Made by a program: the position numbers and the translations under genes. The notes below the pieces were generated by a model. It made no database searches and had not been told where the DNA came from. It worked only from the letters and a program-made list of their open reading frames with translations. A stretch of 64,000 nucleotides of DNA from the NCBI RefSeq assembly GCF_965638725.1, contig NC_134960.1, forward strand, positions 7,318,501 through 7,382,500, read 5' to 3'. Positions 23,640-36,879 of the stretch are shown here, one piece after another; the stretch's first letter is position 1; each line of letters starts with the position of its first letter. The stretch is from Aptenodytes patagonicus. Taxonomy: Eukaryota; Chordata; Aves; Sphenisciformes; Spheniscidae.

Positions 23640-26164
23640 CTGGAGAGGGTGAGACAGTGCCGTGAAGAGACTGTATCCACATGGAAGAATTAGCAAGAAC
23701 AGGAAGGAGCAGTGCCTGGTGCTGATGGCACCCACAGAGGGCTCAATCTGGCTACCTAAGCATAGGTACTTGCTGCCACAGGAGGCTGTTGGGCACCCAA
23801 GCCAACCACGGAGGGCTGGTGGGTATGTTACAGGACCTGGAACACTTGCTGAAGGCTGGCCACTCTGGGGCAATGCAATGGCACTAGAGAGCTATTTAAG
23901 CAACGAGTCAAGCCTGTCCTTTCCTGACACAGACCCTCTCCTGCCAGGGATGTATTCAGGGCACAGCTTTATTGCATGGAGAAGCTGGGGCACAAATTCA
24001 GGTTAAAGGAAGGGGAGCCTGGCTGGCTGATTCACAGTTTCTGACTCTTGTAAATGCAATCCTCTGTAACTTATTGTTCTCTGAAGTCTTTGGTCCTGCG
24101 AGTTCTCGTGGTATGAAGCGCCTGTCTCAACAAGTCGGGTTTCTCTTGCCTACAGGAGGTGTCTGGTTGCAGCCAGAGAGAAACCTGGGGACTTGGAGGG
24201 GGCTGCTGCTGTTTCTGTTTTTGGCTGCTGTTTAGTGTAGCCCTAAGCATGGGAATGTCCCTGGCTGTGCTGAGCTCCTGCTAGTCACTTGGCTGGTGGT
24301 GCCGTGTGGGAAGTTCAGAGTTTCCACCTTGCAGTACACTTGAAAAGTCTTTGCTACTCGTCCACAAGCAAAACATCCCTGCTTTAGAGCACATACTGAA
24401 CAAATGCAGACCTGTTTCCACACGTGTGTTACTGGTTGTACAACAAGGACATGTTGACGCTCGCACAGCAGGTGCTGGACATTGCCTGTAGGGCTATGTG
24501 TGCCCAAACATACGTGTTCCTGGATTCGGGGGTTCACATGTGTTTGCACCTGTGGTCCTGAGCGCTGTGGTTGATGTGGTGGCTGGTCTGGCTTTGACCC
24601 TTTCCACACAAATGCGTTCTCACGCGGCCACGTGGCTTACCCAGGCTCGCTTGCACAGACGTGTCTTTGCCTGTGCATGTAATCCCATGCCTGAGATCCC
24701 CAGGCAGAGTTTTGCATAAACTCGCACTGCATGCCCATGGTCTCCAGGACTGAGCCCACAATGCTCAAGGAAGCCAAGCACCCAGGATAAACTCACAAAC
24801 TAAATGTCCCTTGAGCAACCCCTTCCCTGCAGTTGTGTCCTGCCTGTTTCTGGCTGGGGCCGTGTCCCACAGGCTCTTTCCTGGGCAGCTGGGCCATTTG
24901 AGGGAGAAGTTGATCACCTTGGAAGGAAATTATGGGAAAGGTACTGGATGATTATTAGATTATCAGTGAGGGAGTGATTTTCCTCCTTCCTCCTCCCATT
25001 GTATGGGAGCAATGGTGATGCTCCAAGCAAGCAGGTGATGCCTTGACTTAGAACAGAGATGAGTTTTCACCTCGTGGGCTGTGAGCCCCTTCCAGCTCAG
25101 CCAGAGGGGTTTTCTGTGCGCAGGGTCTCAAAAGTAAGGCTGAGGCACGAGTGCCAGGCTAACTGTTTGGTTTAAATGCACCTCGTGTCAAACAAGTTCA
25201 CCTGAACCAGGCAGCTGCTGAGTTGACAGGGCTGGGAATCTTGTTCCCAGAGGCCGCGGGCAGGGCAGGAGGGAGGTGTGCTCCCTCCTCAGTCCTTGCT
25301 TGCTTGCTGGGTAGGGCGTGGGCTTTGGCAATGGCCCCAAATTGCACAGAGCTGTGGGAGGAGCTCCTGCCCCACACAGCAGCCCGGAAAGCATCCCTCC
25401 GCCCCAAGGAAGGGCCAAAGCGCAGACGGTATCTGTCTCGATAGACAGGGCGTTATGGGGCACAGCCCCACTGTGCTGGAAGCTGGGACGTGGGTGTAGG
25501 GCAGTGACACAAGGGTGGACATCACTGGGAGTGGTTCCTCCCCGAGAGCCACTGCAAACTAGCCCTGTCCCTGTGATACCGCTCGCTTCGGGGAGACCCT
25601 GTGATAGAAGGAACAGGGCAGTGGTGAGACTGTCTTGGGAGAAGCCTGGTACCAAACCTCTGCTGAGCATGTGCACCCCACGTTAGTCTGAGACTCTTGG
25701 ATTTGAGCTTATGGTTTTCCTGTATCCCTTCCCATAGCCCCGGGGAGTCATTGACTGTAGTGGGAATAGACCAAGATTTTGGCTTGTTTCTGCCCAGATA
25801 CCATCGCTGCATGATCCCATCTTGCCTGATTCCAGCCTTGATAATGGCTCCTTAAGCAAAGAGGATGCAGAGGGGTGGGTGGAATTTCTACTTGCATTTG
25901 AGTTTTTGGCAACGCTGTGCTCTCCTAGGTCATGCACGCTCCTTAGAAACACCCTCCTGCCCTCTGGGCCATGGTCTGCTGATGAGAGCCAGGATGATGA
26001 TCTCATACCCCCAGCTGCTGGGGGAGTCAGCTATCACTTGAGGTCCCCCAGGACAGGGGACCTCTGATTCTCCTCTGGAGTAGCCCCTCGCATAGGGATG
26101 AATGAAGAGGTTGCATCTTTCCCTCCCCTCACTGCTTATTGCTCTGCATGGGATATTCACGTAC
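23640..26164 (-). other. FAT2 intron (2.5 kb), nothing recognised
   Basis: A 14-base T run lies near 23231 in the neighbouring intron; here I see no simple repeat of note, no transposon and no exon. The donor is GTACGT at 26164-26159. Confidence 0.5.
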
Positions 26165-26606
26165 CTCCTCCATGAGTTTCAGAGCACATCCCGTTGTTGA
26201 GGCATGGGTTGCTGCTGCAGGCACCGGTGGGGGAGCAACACTGCTTTATTCCCACCTCCTCCATGACTTCCTTTGATTGCCCTTTCCCGGGCAGGAGAAC
26301 AACTTCTCTGCCGTTGATTGCAACCACGTCCAGGCAGCCCCTGAACCCCCGCGTGACTCTCTGGGACTGGAGCGGCTGCCGGAGGCCCCCAAAAAGCAAG
26401 TCTCGTCTGCCCCGGGAGACACTACAGGTCGCTGGCAGCTGGAGAGAGGTGTTTCCCAGTCCATCGATGAGGAGGCGGACAGACGTGTTCTTCACCTCCA
26501 GGAAGACCGAGTGCCACTCACCGTCGCTCACAAAACGTGAGGAGGAGAGGTTCCTAGTGTAGTTCCCCCGGCAGCTGTACCCAAGTTGAGGCACTCCATT
26601 AACCAT
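26165..26606 (-). CDS. FAT2: FAT2 exon: C-terminal part of laminin-G domain and start of EGF-like 1
   Basis: Starts MVNGVPQLGYSCRGN, continues FVSDGEWHSVFLEVKN, SVRLLIDGLGNTS and GFRGCLDVVAINGREVVL, the standard LamG strands with the conserved W-H-V and RGCL elements. It then enters an EGF module (CSSNPCLNNGMCSETHGG). Several N-glycosylation sequons (NYT, NLS, NTS) are visible. The acceptor TTTTGCAG precedes 26606. The donor GTACGT leaves in phase 1. Confidence 0.93.
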
Positions 26607-29586
26607 CTGCAAAACACGTCCCAGAAGTCATGGTTAGCTGTGATACAGGTGGCTGCTGTTCATGGAGGCTTTCAACACTTCTGCTGCTTGTTCCCCTCTC
26701 TCCCTGCCTAAGCATTGAGAGTCAAGAGGAATCCCAACTTTCAGACTCCAAGAATTACCAGCTAGGCAAATGCAGCCCCTTTCACCCATATTAAGATTTG
26801 CATGGATCAGTTAAAGCCTGTTTAAATGACTGCAACCTCCTTTATTTTGCAAAACACCGTCATGTCTCGCACAACTTCACCTGTGGTCCTTCTCTGCAGT
26901 GTGCAGAGGAGGGAAGCTTTGACCAATGTGCAGGGAGGGAAGCTCATCTTTACACATAACAGGGTGCAGAGTCATGTGTTCATACTCCTGCAGCTGCTCA
27001 CCCCTTCTCCCCCTTCCTGAGCCTAATCAGAGCCCTGGTATACAGACTATCCATAACTCCATCACTAGTCACAGGTGGACTCTTGTTCTGGGCCATGCGG
27101 CCTTTACTCTGTTTTCACTGTCTCGTTAGTGGCAGGGAAGGTGTTGGAGCAGTTCCCCCTTTGGCATGGGTGAGGGTGCTGAAAGGACCTCGGCGAGGAG
27201 GAGCACTGGCAGCTTTCTCTGGAGAATGCAAGGAGGAGTTGGGAGGCAGAGAAAGGAATTACTGTTGTATCCAGCTCCTAACCAGCATCCTGGAAAGCCA
27301 GGCCAAAGCTGCTGATAGGTGTTGCAATCCAATCCTTGTTCTCCAGCAGATGGGAGGGATACAAGATATTAAGCTTCTAAAAGTGAACCACACCAGTGTC
27401 TTCTGCATTAAGCTGGGACGTCAGAAATTCCTATTTATGGCCCAAGATTCACCTTTAAAACTCATATGGAGGAAGGAGAAAGGAAAGGTTAGCTGTGTTA
27501 TTTCAGGGTGAAGTCAGGGGTAAACCTCTCTTTCACCTTTTTCTCCCAGGGCTTTGCTGATAAAACCTCTCTCTCATAGAAGCCAAGAGCCTATGGAGAA
27601 GGAGAAAAGAGATGGAATGAAACATTCATGGAAAACCTGCAGAGCTTGCTACGTAACATCGAGCAATTCATCCCAGGCAAAAGAGATCTCCATGGAGGGC
27701 ATTAGAGACAGTGAGGAGTGGTGATGCTTGGAAGAGGCTAAAAGAGGAGTGATTATGGGCTACACTGAACTCTAGAGGAACCTACATATGATATGATGGG
27801 GCTACTCCGGAGGGGTCAAAAGCAGAGCAGGACAGCAGTTAACTCTTAGAGAAGTCCACGGTATAAATAAATCCCAGTGGGAGGAGAGAGCAGCTACTGA
27901 AGGAAGGAAGAACTAGATGCAGCTGGCACACGCCATGGGAGGGCCTCAGGGCAACATGTGTGTAAATCTCTTTGCACAATTGGCAAGCACACCAGAGAAC
28001 TTTGTCACTTCACTTTATCTAGAGGAACACGATTTCACTTCAGATGGGTCTGTAGATTGGGCTTATCAATTTCTGGGGCTGGGAAACAGCTGAGAACTCG
28101 ATTCCCTGGAGCAAGAACTGACAGACTGCCAAGTCTTTCCCAGCTTGCCTGATTTGCCATCCTCTTGCTGCACCCTATTTCTGAACATAAGGAGAGCTTA
28201 GTGATTGGAAGGGCGATGATATGCATGCCCTTGAGAGAACTCATCCTCTTCACCAAATCTACAAACCATCTGTTATGCTTCTTTCAAAGCTTTGGCTCAT
28301 ACCTGGAGTACTGCAGTTCACAAAGCTTAAAATCTTGAGGGATTCCTTCAGTTTTTTCAGGTCAGATGGTCTAGAAAAAGTTTGATCCCTGAAATACTGT
28401 TAATAAAGTGAGTCAGGGAAGAAATGATTCGCAGGCAACTTCATGGTGGAGGCTTTATGAAGGTCTCCTATTGAAGAGCTTGTGGAGACATCCGAGTACA
28501 GGAGATCATGGCCACACTGAACTCCATCAATCATGAGTCTCTTCTCCCTTGACTCTGCGTGTCAGGCATGGCTCAGTTGAGCTTCCTGCCATCTCATTCT
28601 TTCTGAGCACCATCCTGAGTGCTGGACTCCTTCTGCTGAACTACTTGGTGACTCTCCTTCCCAGAGACGGGGCAGAAAGCTAGAGACCCTTCTTGAGAAG
28701 TTTTTCTCATCAGCCCTTTCCAATGCAGCTTAAAGGCACTCTCGGAGATGGGTACAGGATATATGAATGATGTTTCTCTGCTCTTGCTCTTAAGGAGCGA
28801 TGGCTGTGGTAGCGGGAGCTTGCAGTATGTACTTTGGGCAGGTCTCTGGGCGTTGGCTGCTGTGCAGCTCCCTGTCTGTGTGGGTCTTTTATAACAGCAG
28901 AAAGAAAAGTATTTCAAAATAGGAAGATGGGGTTGTGAAACCGTGAGAAGGGATGAGGGAATTCAGGGACAGGATGAACACTTCCAGGTAGCTTACAGTG
29001 TGTAGGTCTCAGTGTAATTAGGGACAAATTTCTGTAAGATGGTAAGTATGTCCTATGATCCTGGCCTCCAATTAGTCTGAATTTAATTGATGAGGAATAT
29101 ACAAAAACCCTATTCTTTAGTCATCTCCTGCTTTCCTTCTGTTGCCAAAGTGGAACGGGGAGATGATCTTTGAATGCTGGGTCGATTCAGTGTGCAACCA
29201 GAGGGAGGAGAGCGATCAGACTGAAATGTTCCTGGCTCTGCAGGTGTCTTAAACAGTGAAACTGCCTGAAGAAAGTGGTTGGAAAGCATGGGGGGGGTGA
29301 GAAATAGCATTTAAGACTCCTGTTTTGTCTGTTCTGTCCATTACTGTAACGGACCTTTAACTTGTAGTCTGTGTGATTAGATGCATGCGCTGTGGTGCAG
29401 GTAAAGGCTGGTTGCAGCAATTGCCAAACTGTGCTTGGCTCTCTCCCGGCCTTCCCAAGTCTTATATTTCAGCTAGATGAATTACTAAGGGTACATATTA
29501 TTGCATCTTCTTTCTGCGATTCCCTTCCCCGAAAGAGTAAGTGTTTTTTATGCTGGAAAGAAATCCCTGTACATTGCAATACATAC
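26607..29586 (-). other. FAT2 intron (3.0 kb), nothing recognised
   Basis: A long intron splitting the laminin-G domain. No exon, RNA gene or transposon was recognised. The sequence around 28100-28560 is not clearly repetitive. Confidence 0.5.
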
Positions 29587-29732
29587 CTCCAAAGTGGCGT
29601 GGTCAGTCCCGTTAGCGTAGAACACGACAGCGTGCAGCTGGTGCGTCTTCAGGCGAAAGTGCATGTGCCAGGAGCCGATCTGTGAGTGCTGGTACCAAAT
29701 GTAGCTGTGGCCCCCAAACCTCACAGCCGTTC
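29587..29732 (-). CDS. FAT2: FAT2 exon: N-terminal part of laminin-G domain
   Basis: Reads (G)TAVRFGGHSYIWYQHSQ, then SWHMHFRLKTHQLHAVVFYA and NGTDHATLE. This is the opening of the LamG fold, with the 'F.G..Y' strand and 'FRLKT' strand. Acceptor CTTCCAG, donor GTATGT. It leaves in phase 0 to join MVNG. Confidence 0.92.
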
Positions 29733-30335
29733 CTGGAAGGAGAATGAGTGAGTAAAAGGTCTCATCTTTGTCACACTTTGAGACTATGGACTGTATTCAA
29801 CCTTGCCTCTTTTCCCAGCCTGACACCGTAACTGTCCAGGACCAGTCCTGTACACAGCAACCCATGTACAGCTGCACTGCATCTCCCACAGCTCCCATTT
29901 GGAGCTCTCAGTATTTATTCTATGTACTCAACTGTAAAACAATCCTGCAATAGCAGCCCTGTTATTTCTGTCCTATAGCACCTTCGAGGTGCCCTCAGCA
30001 TGGTCTACAACAACCTTGAATTTCCTCATCCTTAATAAGTCTTTATGTTATTCTATGGTATCCCCCTATCATCCCTGCCCAAGTGATGCTAACCTCTATC
30101 CCTGCTCCCTCCATTTATTTACTGAAGTATTCTAGAGTGAGTATAACAAATACGCTTTATTTGCCTCTTCCTCAGATTTTTCAGTTAGTCTGTGTTTTGC
30201 TGACTCTAGGATCAACACAGGAGCTCAAAGATCGAAATTCTGATGACTGAGCTTCATTCTAGATATGAGTGATTTTTCCCAATGAGATGGATGGATGTTG
30301 CTGCTATTTAATGAGATGTTACAGGAGATTAATTT

Positions 30336-30351
30336 AAAAAAAAAAAAAAAA
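30336..30351. repeat. Poly-A run (16 A)
   Basis: Homopolymer of 16 A on the + strand in a FAT2 intron (29733-30529). Nothing else in that 797-bp intron was recognised. Confidence 0.85.
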
Positions 30352-30529
30352 GACTAAGTGAAACTTTCAAGCTCTAAGAGTTTAGATTTCACTTTGAAAT
30401 TGCAGGCAGAATTGTTGGTCATTGGGACAACCTAATTCCATGGAAAGTCCAGGTGCTTTACAGTGTACTGAAGGAAAACACCGTACGCCCGGGTTTATAG
30501 TGTGGACACTACCAGGAAGGATTGCTCAC

Positions 30530-31337
30530 CATTGCAAGAACAGATTTGCTCCAAGCTGTGCCGCGGGGTGAGGACGCTGAGTCGGGCAGTGCTGTAAGTA
30601 GACATCATGCCTGGATCCAGCTGAATGGTTTCCTTGCAGACACGGTGGGCACAATCTGACCCATGACATGGCACATGAATTGCCTTCTTCATCCGGAGAC
30701 CAACAAGTTGGTCCATCTCCCCAGCTGACACAGTGATCTTATTTGCGAGGACCCGAGGCTCATACAAGGAGCCGTGCGGCTCTCCAACAGCCAAGAGCAG
30801 GTCCACTCCATCAGAGGTAGCTGCAGGCTGTAAGCTGGCCATGTGGATGTTTTGGCGCCGGGTGACAAGGATGTTTCCCAGAAATCTCTGTAAGTTGCGC
30901 CAGTGGTCCCCCACAAACTCCTCAGGGGAGAGGTGGCGGAAGTGTAGCACCACCGCCTTGTCCAAGGCCTCCTGTGTGAAGCACCACACGTGGACGTTGA
31001 CGCTGGTGGTGGCTGTAAACGTACCGTCGCTGACTGTCACGTTCAGAAGATAGTGGCCATGGGGAAGCTTGTCCCCAGCAATGATCTTCCCATCCGCAAC
31101 CCCAACAGAGAAGAGCCCCTCCTGGGGCACTTCTGCCACCAAAGTGTACACCAGTGTGTCATGAGGGTCTCGGTCCGTGGCATGGATCTTGCCCAGAACG
31201 CCACCTCGGAAGGCTTCCTCGTTGGTGGTGATGAATATTTCCAGGGGAAGGGCTGAGGGGGCATACTGGCTCTGCTCAGTCACTTGGATATTTATAAACG
31301 CAGATGAGGACAGGGGAGGGATACCGCTGTCGGAGAC
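30530..31337 (-). CDS. FAT2: FAT2 exon: last cadherin repeat and Cys-rich spacer before laminin-G
   Basis: Starts VSDSGIPPLSSSAFINIQVT, the end of one cadherin repeat, then PLEIFITTNEEAFRGGVLGK, the final and calcium-motif-poor repeat. After it comes a non-cadherin region (VGDHWRNLQRFLGNILVTRR and further) ending in a cysteine cluster (VPCHGSDCAHRVCKE, ICSCNG). This spacer between the cadherin rod and LamG is a FAT feature. Acceptor TTGACAG, donor GTGAGC, phase 1 out. Confidence 0.93.
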
Positions 31338-32437
31338 CTGTCAAGGAAAACAGAAGGATCCGTTACAGCCACGTGCTGACTTACTGTTGCCTCACCTGAC
31401 TGGATGGGCTGATAAGGTCTTGCGAAGGAGAGTGCCTTGCAGGTAGCAATGGGTTGAAGCTGTCAGGCAGTGGGTTGGGAATGAAGAAGGAATGGGAAAA
31501 ATTGGCAGCAGTATTGGACCTCTGCCTGGAGCAGGCCCCAGGGAAATGGCAGCATGCCTTCCAGCATGGAGACTGATTGAGATCTTCTGTTAGCGGTGGG
31601 GTCGCGCTCATTTCCGTGTGTGCTCATCAGCAGCTGAGGCACACCTGAGTGGCTCTGATCTCCTGAGGATTAATCATCTTTAGTGATGCTGCCAATCTTT
31701 GGGGTTCCATGTGTAACTGAGCGTACAAAAATATAAAGCAGTTACGCACGTCAACACATTTGCTCACCTTCAGGACTATTTAAGCCTGTGTCCCACCTCT
31801 GACAATGTCTGTCTAGAATGAGTCAAGGAACCTCAAAATAGAAAAATGTGAATAATCAGATTATAGGATAAATTTCTCCCTAATCTTAGGCAGTTAGTGG
31901 TTGAGGCTTATAATATAATAGTACCTAGCTTTTAGAAAAACTACAATTACTGAAGAAGTGTGTACTTTACATGTTATTATCCTTTTGTTTGTAATGGACT
32001 ATCCTTACTGATAACATTGAAAAATAATTAATTCACCGCAACAATAGAAACCTCTTTGAAGAGAAACTTAAACCACTTCTTAAATGACAAGGATAATTGG
32101 AGAAAGTTTGTAGGACCAGTTCCAGGTCTTACTTTAAACTGGAAGTCACTAGAATGATGCTGGGAAAAGCATCTGCCTAAGGAAACTGCTGACAGAGTGT
32201 TTCTCATGATCATATTATCTGATTTTATCAATGCAGAAGCTGGCCCCCAGCTTCTTGTGGGCAGACTGTGTGGAGCAATGAGCTCTGGAGCTGGCTCCAA
32301 GCTGCACTATTTGTGCCTGGATTGGATTTCTCCAAAGCCAGAGATGTTTCCATCCAGCTGTGCCATCCTAGTCTCATTTTGTTACTACTAAATCTGGCTG
32401 GGGAATTCAGATACCAGGACAGTAAGGCACGCTCTAC
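31338..32437 (-). other. FAT2 intron (1.1 kb), nothing recognised
   Basis: A/T-rich in the middle (about 31840-32040). No exon or known repeat. The donor is GTAGAG at 32437-32432, a slightly unusual but valid GT site. Confidence 0.5.
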
Positions 32438-32635
32438 CTGGACTTGTAAGAGGTACTGTTCTTTTGTTCTTCTGTTCAGGATGGATGATGTCACCAGCAG
32501 ACCATTTTGGGTGACACCAAAAGCCTTCCCGTCGTTGCCCTGGGTGATCTGGAATGAATATGGTGGTCCATTTTCTGGGGAGTCTCTGTCACTCATAATC
32601 AACTCCAGGACGCTTGTTCCCACGGGAGCATTCTC
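32438..32635 (-). CDS. FAT2: FAT2 exon: cadherin repeat segment
   Basis: Reads [20 protein letters not shown], then [20 protein letters not shown] and [20 protein letters not shown], ending QVQ. It starts at the ENAPVG block and contains the DRDSP calcium motif. Acceptor CATTTCAG, donor GTAGAG, phase 0 at both ends. The 711-bp intron before it in transcript order (32636-33346) shows nothing recognised. Confidence 0.92.
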
Positions 32636-33346
32636 CTGAAATGGGGAAAGATGCTAGTGGAGAAAGGCAAGCAAAGAGAAAAGGCCCAGGGGAACCCACA
32701 GTGCCCCCCTAGAGCTGCCTGATCAGGAACAGGGAAACAAATCCCACACCCCATGTGCATCTCTCTGGTACACACAGACTGAGACTCTTGCCAGCAATGG
32801 CAGAGACCCAGTGGTGGCAAGGGACTCCCTTTCATGGCATTACATATGTGGCAGCTAAGCACAGACAGTTGAGCTGATGCCGTTGCTTTCCCCTTGGGTC
32901 GTGCCAGCACAAGAGCAGATGAAAGCATGTTTTGTGTATGTTTCTTTCTGGGTACCTATAGGTTTTAGGAGTCCAAGTGCCAACTCGGCTGCATCCAGCA
33001 GATATGACAATGCTTGATCATGTGCTTTGGTCTGCTCTTTGTGTTGTGGTGTAGACATGGACAATTGCAAGGCAGAAAGGGGCTGCAAGTCAGGCTTGAA
33101 AAGTGTGAAAAGCTCTGCACTCTCTGTACTGAAAGGACAGGAGGTGCCTGAAGCTATTGGAAGGAGAAAATGGCATCTGCTGGCAGAATATCTGCCCCTG
33201 CGGATGCTACCAGTTCTTTGTGGCAACAAGCACAAAGCAACAGCATGCTTCGTTGCTGTCTCACCCCTCTGCTCCAACAGCAGCCCAAGCATGAGTACCT
33301 TAGTACCCTGAGACGGACTGGGAGAACAAACCGCCTCCTGGCTTAC

Positions 33347-33490
33347 CTGCACCACCACGCTGTAGTTGAGCTGGAAGAACCGAGGAGGGTTGTCATTGAC
33401 ATCAGACACGTGGACGTGCACAGCGACATCACTGAACTGAGCAGGGTGACCGTTGTCTGTGGCTCGAACCATCAGGGAGTAGCTGGGGAT
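33347..33490 (-). CDS. FAT2: FAT2 exon: cadherin repeat end and DVNDNPP linker
   Basis: Reads [20 protein letters not shown], then [20 protein letters not shown] and SVVVQ. The RATDNGHP and DVNDNPP calcium motifs are canonical. Acceptor ATCCTCCAG, donor GTAAGC, phase 0 at both ends. The 667-bp intron upstream (33491-34157) shows nothing recognised. Confidence 0.92.
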
Positions 33491-34157
33491 CTGGAGGATT
33501 TATAGTGCATGATTACTTGGAGAAATAGAGGAATGGTGGCTTCTTCACATTGATGTTTTACTCTGCTGCATCTTGTTAAAATGCTTGAGGTCATGCACTG
33601 CACTATAACAATAGCTTTGCTCTCGCCTAAGGCTCTCCATCCATAATTCTCAAAGTACAGTGCTAAAGAAAATTAGGCTCACAATAGCTGAACAGAAGGG
33701 AAACAACTTGCCAAAGATGGATGAGACCAAGCTGGGCAAACATCTGTCGATAGTGGTTTGAGCTGCTACTGCTTTTTGAATGAGAGATTGTCCAGATGAC
33801 CTTTCCATCTCCTACCCATACCTGTTTTCTGTAATGCTCTGATGCAGAGAAGCAGAAACCAACCATGTTGGTTTCCAGTTTGGGGCTGACTCTCACCCAG
33901 CCAGCTTGAAGCACCAGTGGAGCACACCACAGCCCAGAGTTGTGACCACTGAAGGCTATATTGTCCTCCCTAAAGCCCAGCCTTCTTACAGCAGTATCTG
34001 TGAGTCTAGAAAATGAATGAATGAAGAACTTGCCTTCTGCTTACAATATTACGAGTAGATCATTCAGAAAACAGGAGGTAGCTGAATATAATGTGCTCCC
34101 TCTGTCTTTTGGGGCACATCTGTTTTAGAATTCCTGTTCCAATTTTCTTGAACTCAC

Positions 34158-34295
34158 CTCTTCCCTGTCCAGATGCTTGGCAATGCTGATCTGCCCACTT
34201 TTGGGCTGAATGGCAAAGTGTCCCAGCGGGTTCCCTCCCACAATTGAATATGTGATCTGATTGTTCATTGCTCCATCCAAGTCATCAGCTGACAC
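34158..34295 (-). CDS. FAT2: FAT2 exon: cadherin repeat core
   Basis: Reads VSADDLDGAMNNQITYSIVG, then GNPLGHFAIQPKSGQISIAK and HLDREE. DDLDGAMNN is the DxDxGxN calcium motif and LDRE the next one. Acceptor CTAACAG, donor GTGAGT, 46 whole codons. The 633-bp intron upstream (34296-34928) shows nothing recognised. Confidence 0.92.
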
Positions 34296-34928
34296 CTGTT
34301 AGGAGAAAAAAAAGCTAGGACCCCTGGCCCAAAAGGCCTTGCCATGGAGGAATGGGTGCAGGACCTCCTTGTCATTTAAGGATATTGGTTTGAGCTTGCC
34401 TCAAATGAGGAAGAAGAAGGAAGGTGGTTTACATAAGTGTTATTCATTAGTTTTTTCAAGATAAAACTCAAAAAAGCTACAACAATGGCTTTCTCCTTGT
34501 CTCTTTCCTGACTTTACCACCCCTGTGATGGTAACACCGGCTGGGCAGGGAACTCCACATGGGTATACCTTGGGCTTCACTGCTCTGCCCAGGGAAGCCT
34601 CTGCCTTCCCCCAGTCACAAGGGTATTGGCCTTCTGCAGGCATTTCAACTCTCTTGGGAGGTCCTCAAAGGTCCTGAGCCCCCCTTAGGTATCTCAAGCT
34701 TTCACTTAAGGATGTCTTCTAAGGCAAAGTGTCCTCCCTGCCTGTGGAGTGTCAGGAATTCTGGCAATCATCCTTTTTTAGAGTCATGCTTAAATCTTAG
34801 ATGTTGAATGTCACAAACTCACTGAGGTGGCTGTGTCCAAGGAAAAGGAAAGTGCAAAATCAGAGTAAATAATGCATAACACAAATAAAAGAATAGGTAA
34901 AGACATCTGGCCTCGTTCATAATCATAC

Positions 34929-35143
34929 CGTGAGGATGATTTCTCCAACTGCAGCATCCTCCCGGATATCAGCGAAATAAGGGTCTTGGATGAACTCTGG
35001 TGCATGGTCATTGATGTCGGTTATGTTGATCACCACCATGGTCACATCACTGAGAGAAGCTGAGCCCTTCCTTGTGCCCTCGATGGATAAGTAATACTCG
35101 TGACTCGCTTCAAAGTCCAAGCTCCCATTTATGTATAAGGCAC
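34929..35143 (-). CDS. FAT2: FAT2 exon: cadherin repeat end, DINDHAP linker and next repeat start
   Basis: Reads (G)ALYINGSLDFEASHEYYL, then VTMVVINITDINDHAPEFIQ and IREDAAVGEIILT. The NDN linker motif is NDH. Acceptor CCAATGCAG, donor GTATGA, phase 1 in and 0 out. Confidence 0.92.
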
Positions 35144-36489
35144 CTGCATTGGCAGATGGATAGAAAAGGACAGAAGATACTTTGAATCAATGGCACATAA
35201 GGTTTCTTGGAATACTGGAGATATACCAAGATGATTGCCAAACTACCAGTTGAAAAGGTGCTGTTGACCTAGCTTTGACTGGTTAAATCAGGATATTGAA
35301 AGTCATGGCATCACATAAAACAAAATATCATTGAACTGATTCTGCCATAACCTGCCTTATTCTGGTAGCAAGTGTTTGAAGAGATGAAATAAATTCTCAT
35401 TCTGGAAGGTCTCCAGGAATCTTGATTGGAGGAGACCTGGGACGAAATAGGATCAGAGTCCAACGGTGCTTTGAAAGCTGTGACCAAGGCAGTAGTAGAG
35501 CATCACTGAACTGTGTCACAGGCAGGATGAGAAGGTGTGAGATGTAGATGCAGAGTTGTAGAAGAGAAAAAGGTGTGCAGCAAGATGCTGCGATTTCTAA
35601 GTGAGGCTTGGGATGCAACACAGAAAGAAGGAGGCGGCTGTTAATCTCAAAAAACGAGCGAGGAACAAGGACTAAAGACATAAAGTGAAAGCAAAAAAAA
35701 AAAAAAAGGGACAGACAAAAAAGTGCCTGTGTACTTCAATGCTTTCCTGAGTTCAGCACTGGAAATGACACAAAATTATTCCCTGGAAATGATACTGTTC
35801 TGTGTCTTTTAAGGTGTACAAACTCATAAGAAGATTGGTGTGGAAAAATTAGCAAAAGCTTTGGGGACAGAGAAGCTGAGGAAGGAACTGTGGATGAGGA
35901 TGTTACAGCCGAGGGCAGAAGGCCATTGATGACACAGCCAAGAGCTTATTTCAGGGAGTTAACATTGGCCTTCTGATAACAGCTCTTATCAGATTGCTGT
36001 GCAAACAAAGCAGTGCTTTATTTGGCTGGTAAACCTGGCTCAATACCTGCTCATGGTTAATAGATTGGTATCCACATTCATTGAGTGCTGCCTAATAAAG
36101 CTGCCTGCTACCCTGGGCCAAAGGTTCCTTGTGAAATTAGGATGGAGAGACTTTTTTTAACTGAAACCAACTTCTTCTGCATTTTGAACTGGAAAAATTT
36201 CCCCGTCTTATTCTCCATGTATTCCTCATTCCCATGTACCCATCTCAGGTCCTAGACATATAACAAGAACCTTTCCATTAATTTCAATAAGATTTGGATC
36301 ACTCTTTAAGTGACTTGGCTGGCAAAATTTAGGGTAGAAGAGAAGACTGTATTCCCCTACCCTTGTGCTGGCTAAAGACAGAGGAAAGCAGAAGCGCAAG
36401 CCAAATGGAGAACTAGAGAAGACGCATACAAGGGGACAGCCTTTGATGTCGGGTCCACCTGGACCTGCCTGGGCACGAGACCATCCTAC
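35144..36489 (-). other. FAT2 intron (1.3 kb), nothing recognised
   Basis: Contains a 15-base A run near 35693-35707. No exon or known transposon seen. Confidence 0.5.
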
Positions 36490-36879
36490 CTGTGTTTGAG
36501 TTGAGCTGAAATTTCCCATGGTCGTTGCCATTCACAATTTCATACTTGATCTCTGTGTTTTCTGCATTGTCCCTTGTCAATGCTGACAAGTTGAGGACCT
36601 CTGTACCCACAGCCACGTCTTCTTTTACCACGGCCACGTATTCAGGGGCCAGGAAAACAGGCAGATATTCATTCAGATCCACAACGGAGACAGTGACAGT
36701 GCCAAGAGCAGAGAGGGGCTCCGGGGTGCCCCGGTCGGTAGCGCAGACTGTCAGCTCAAATGCCGAGTGCTGCGAATCCTTCAGAGGCTTTTCCAGACGG
36801 ATCACCCCCGTGGTTTCCTCAATTGAAAAGTGTCCATTGGCGGAGTCAGAGAGAGAATAGACCACCTCAGCATTGAGAC
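36490..36879 (-). CDS. FAT2: FAT2 exon: cadherin repeat with degenerate linker (DLNEYLPVF)
   Basis: Reads (G)[18 protein letters not shown], then [40 protein letters not shown] and [20 protein letters not shown], ending [14 protein letters not shown]. The linker DxNDNxP is replaced by DLNEYLP, so one calcium-binding asparagine pair is lost. Acceptor ATCCTTCCAG, donor GTAGGA, phase 1 at both ends. The 802-bp intron upstream (36880-37681) shows nothing recognised. Confidence 0.92.
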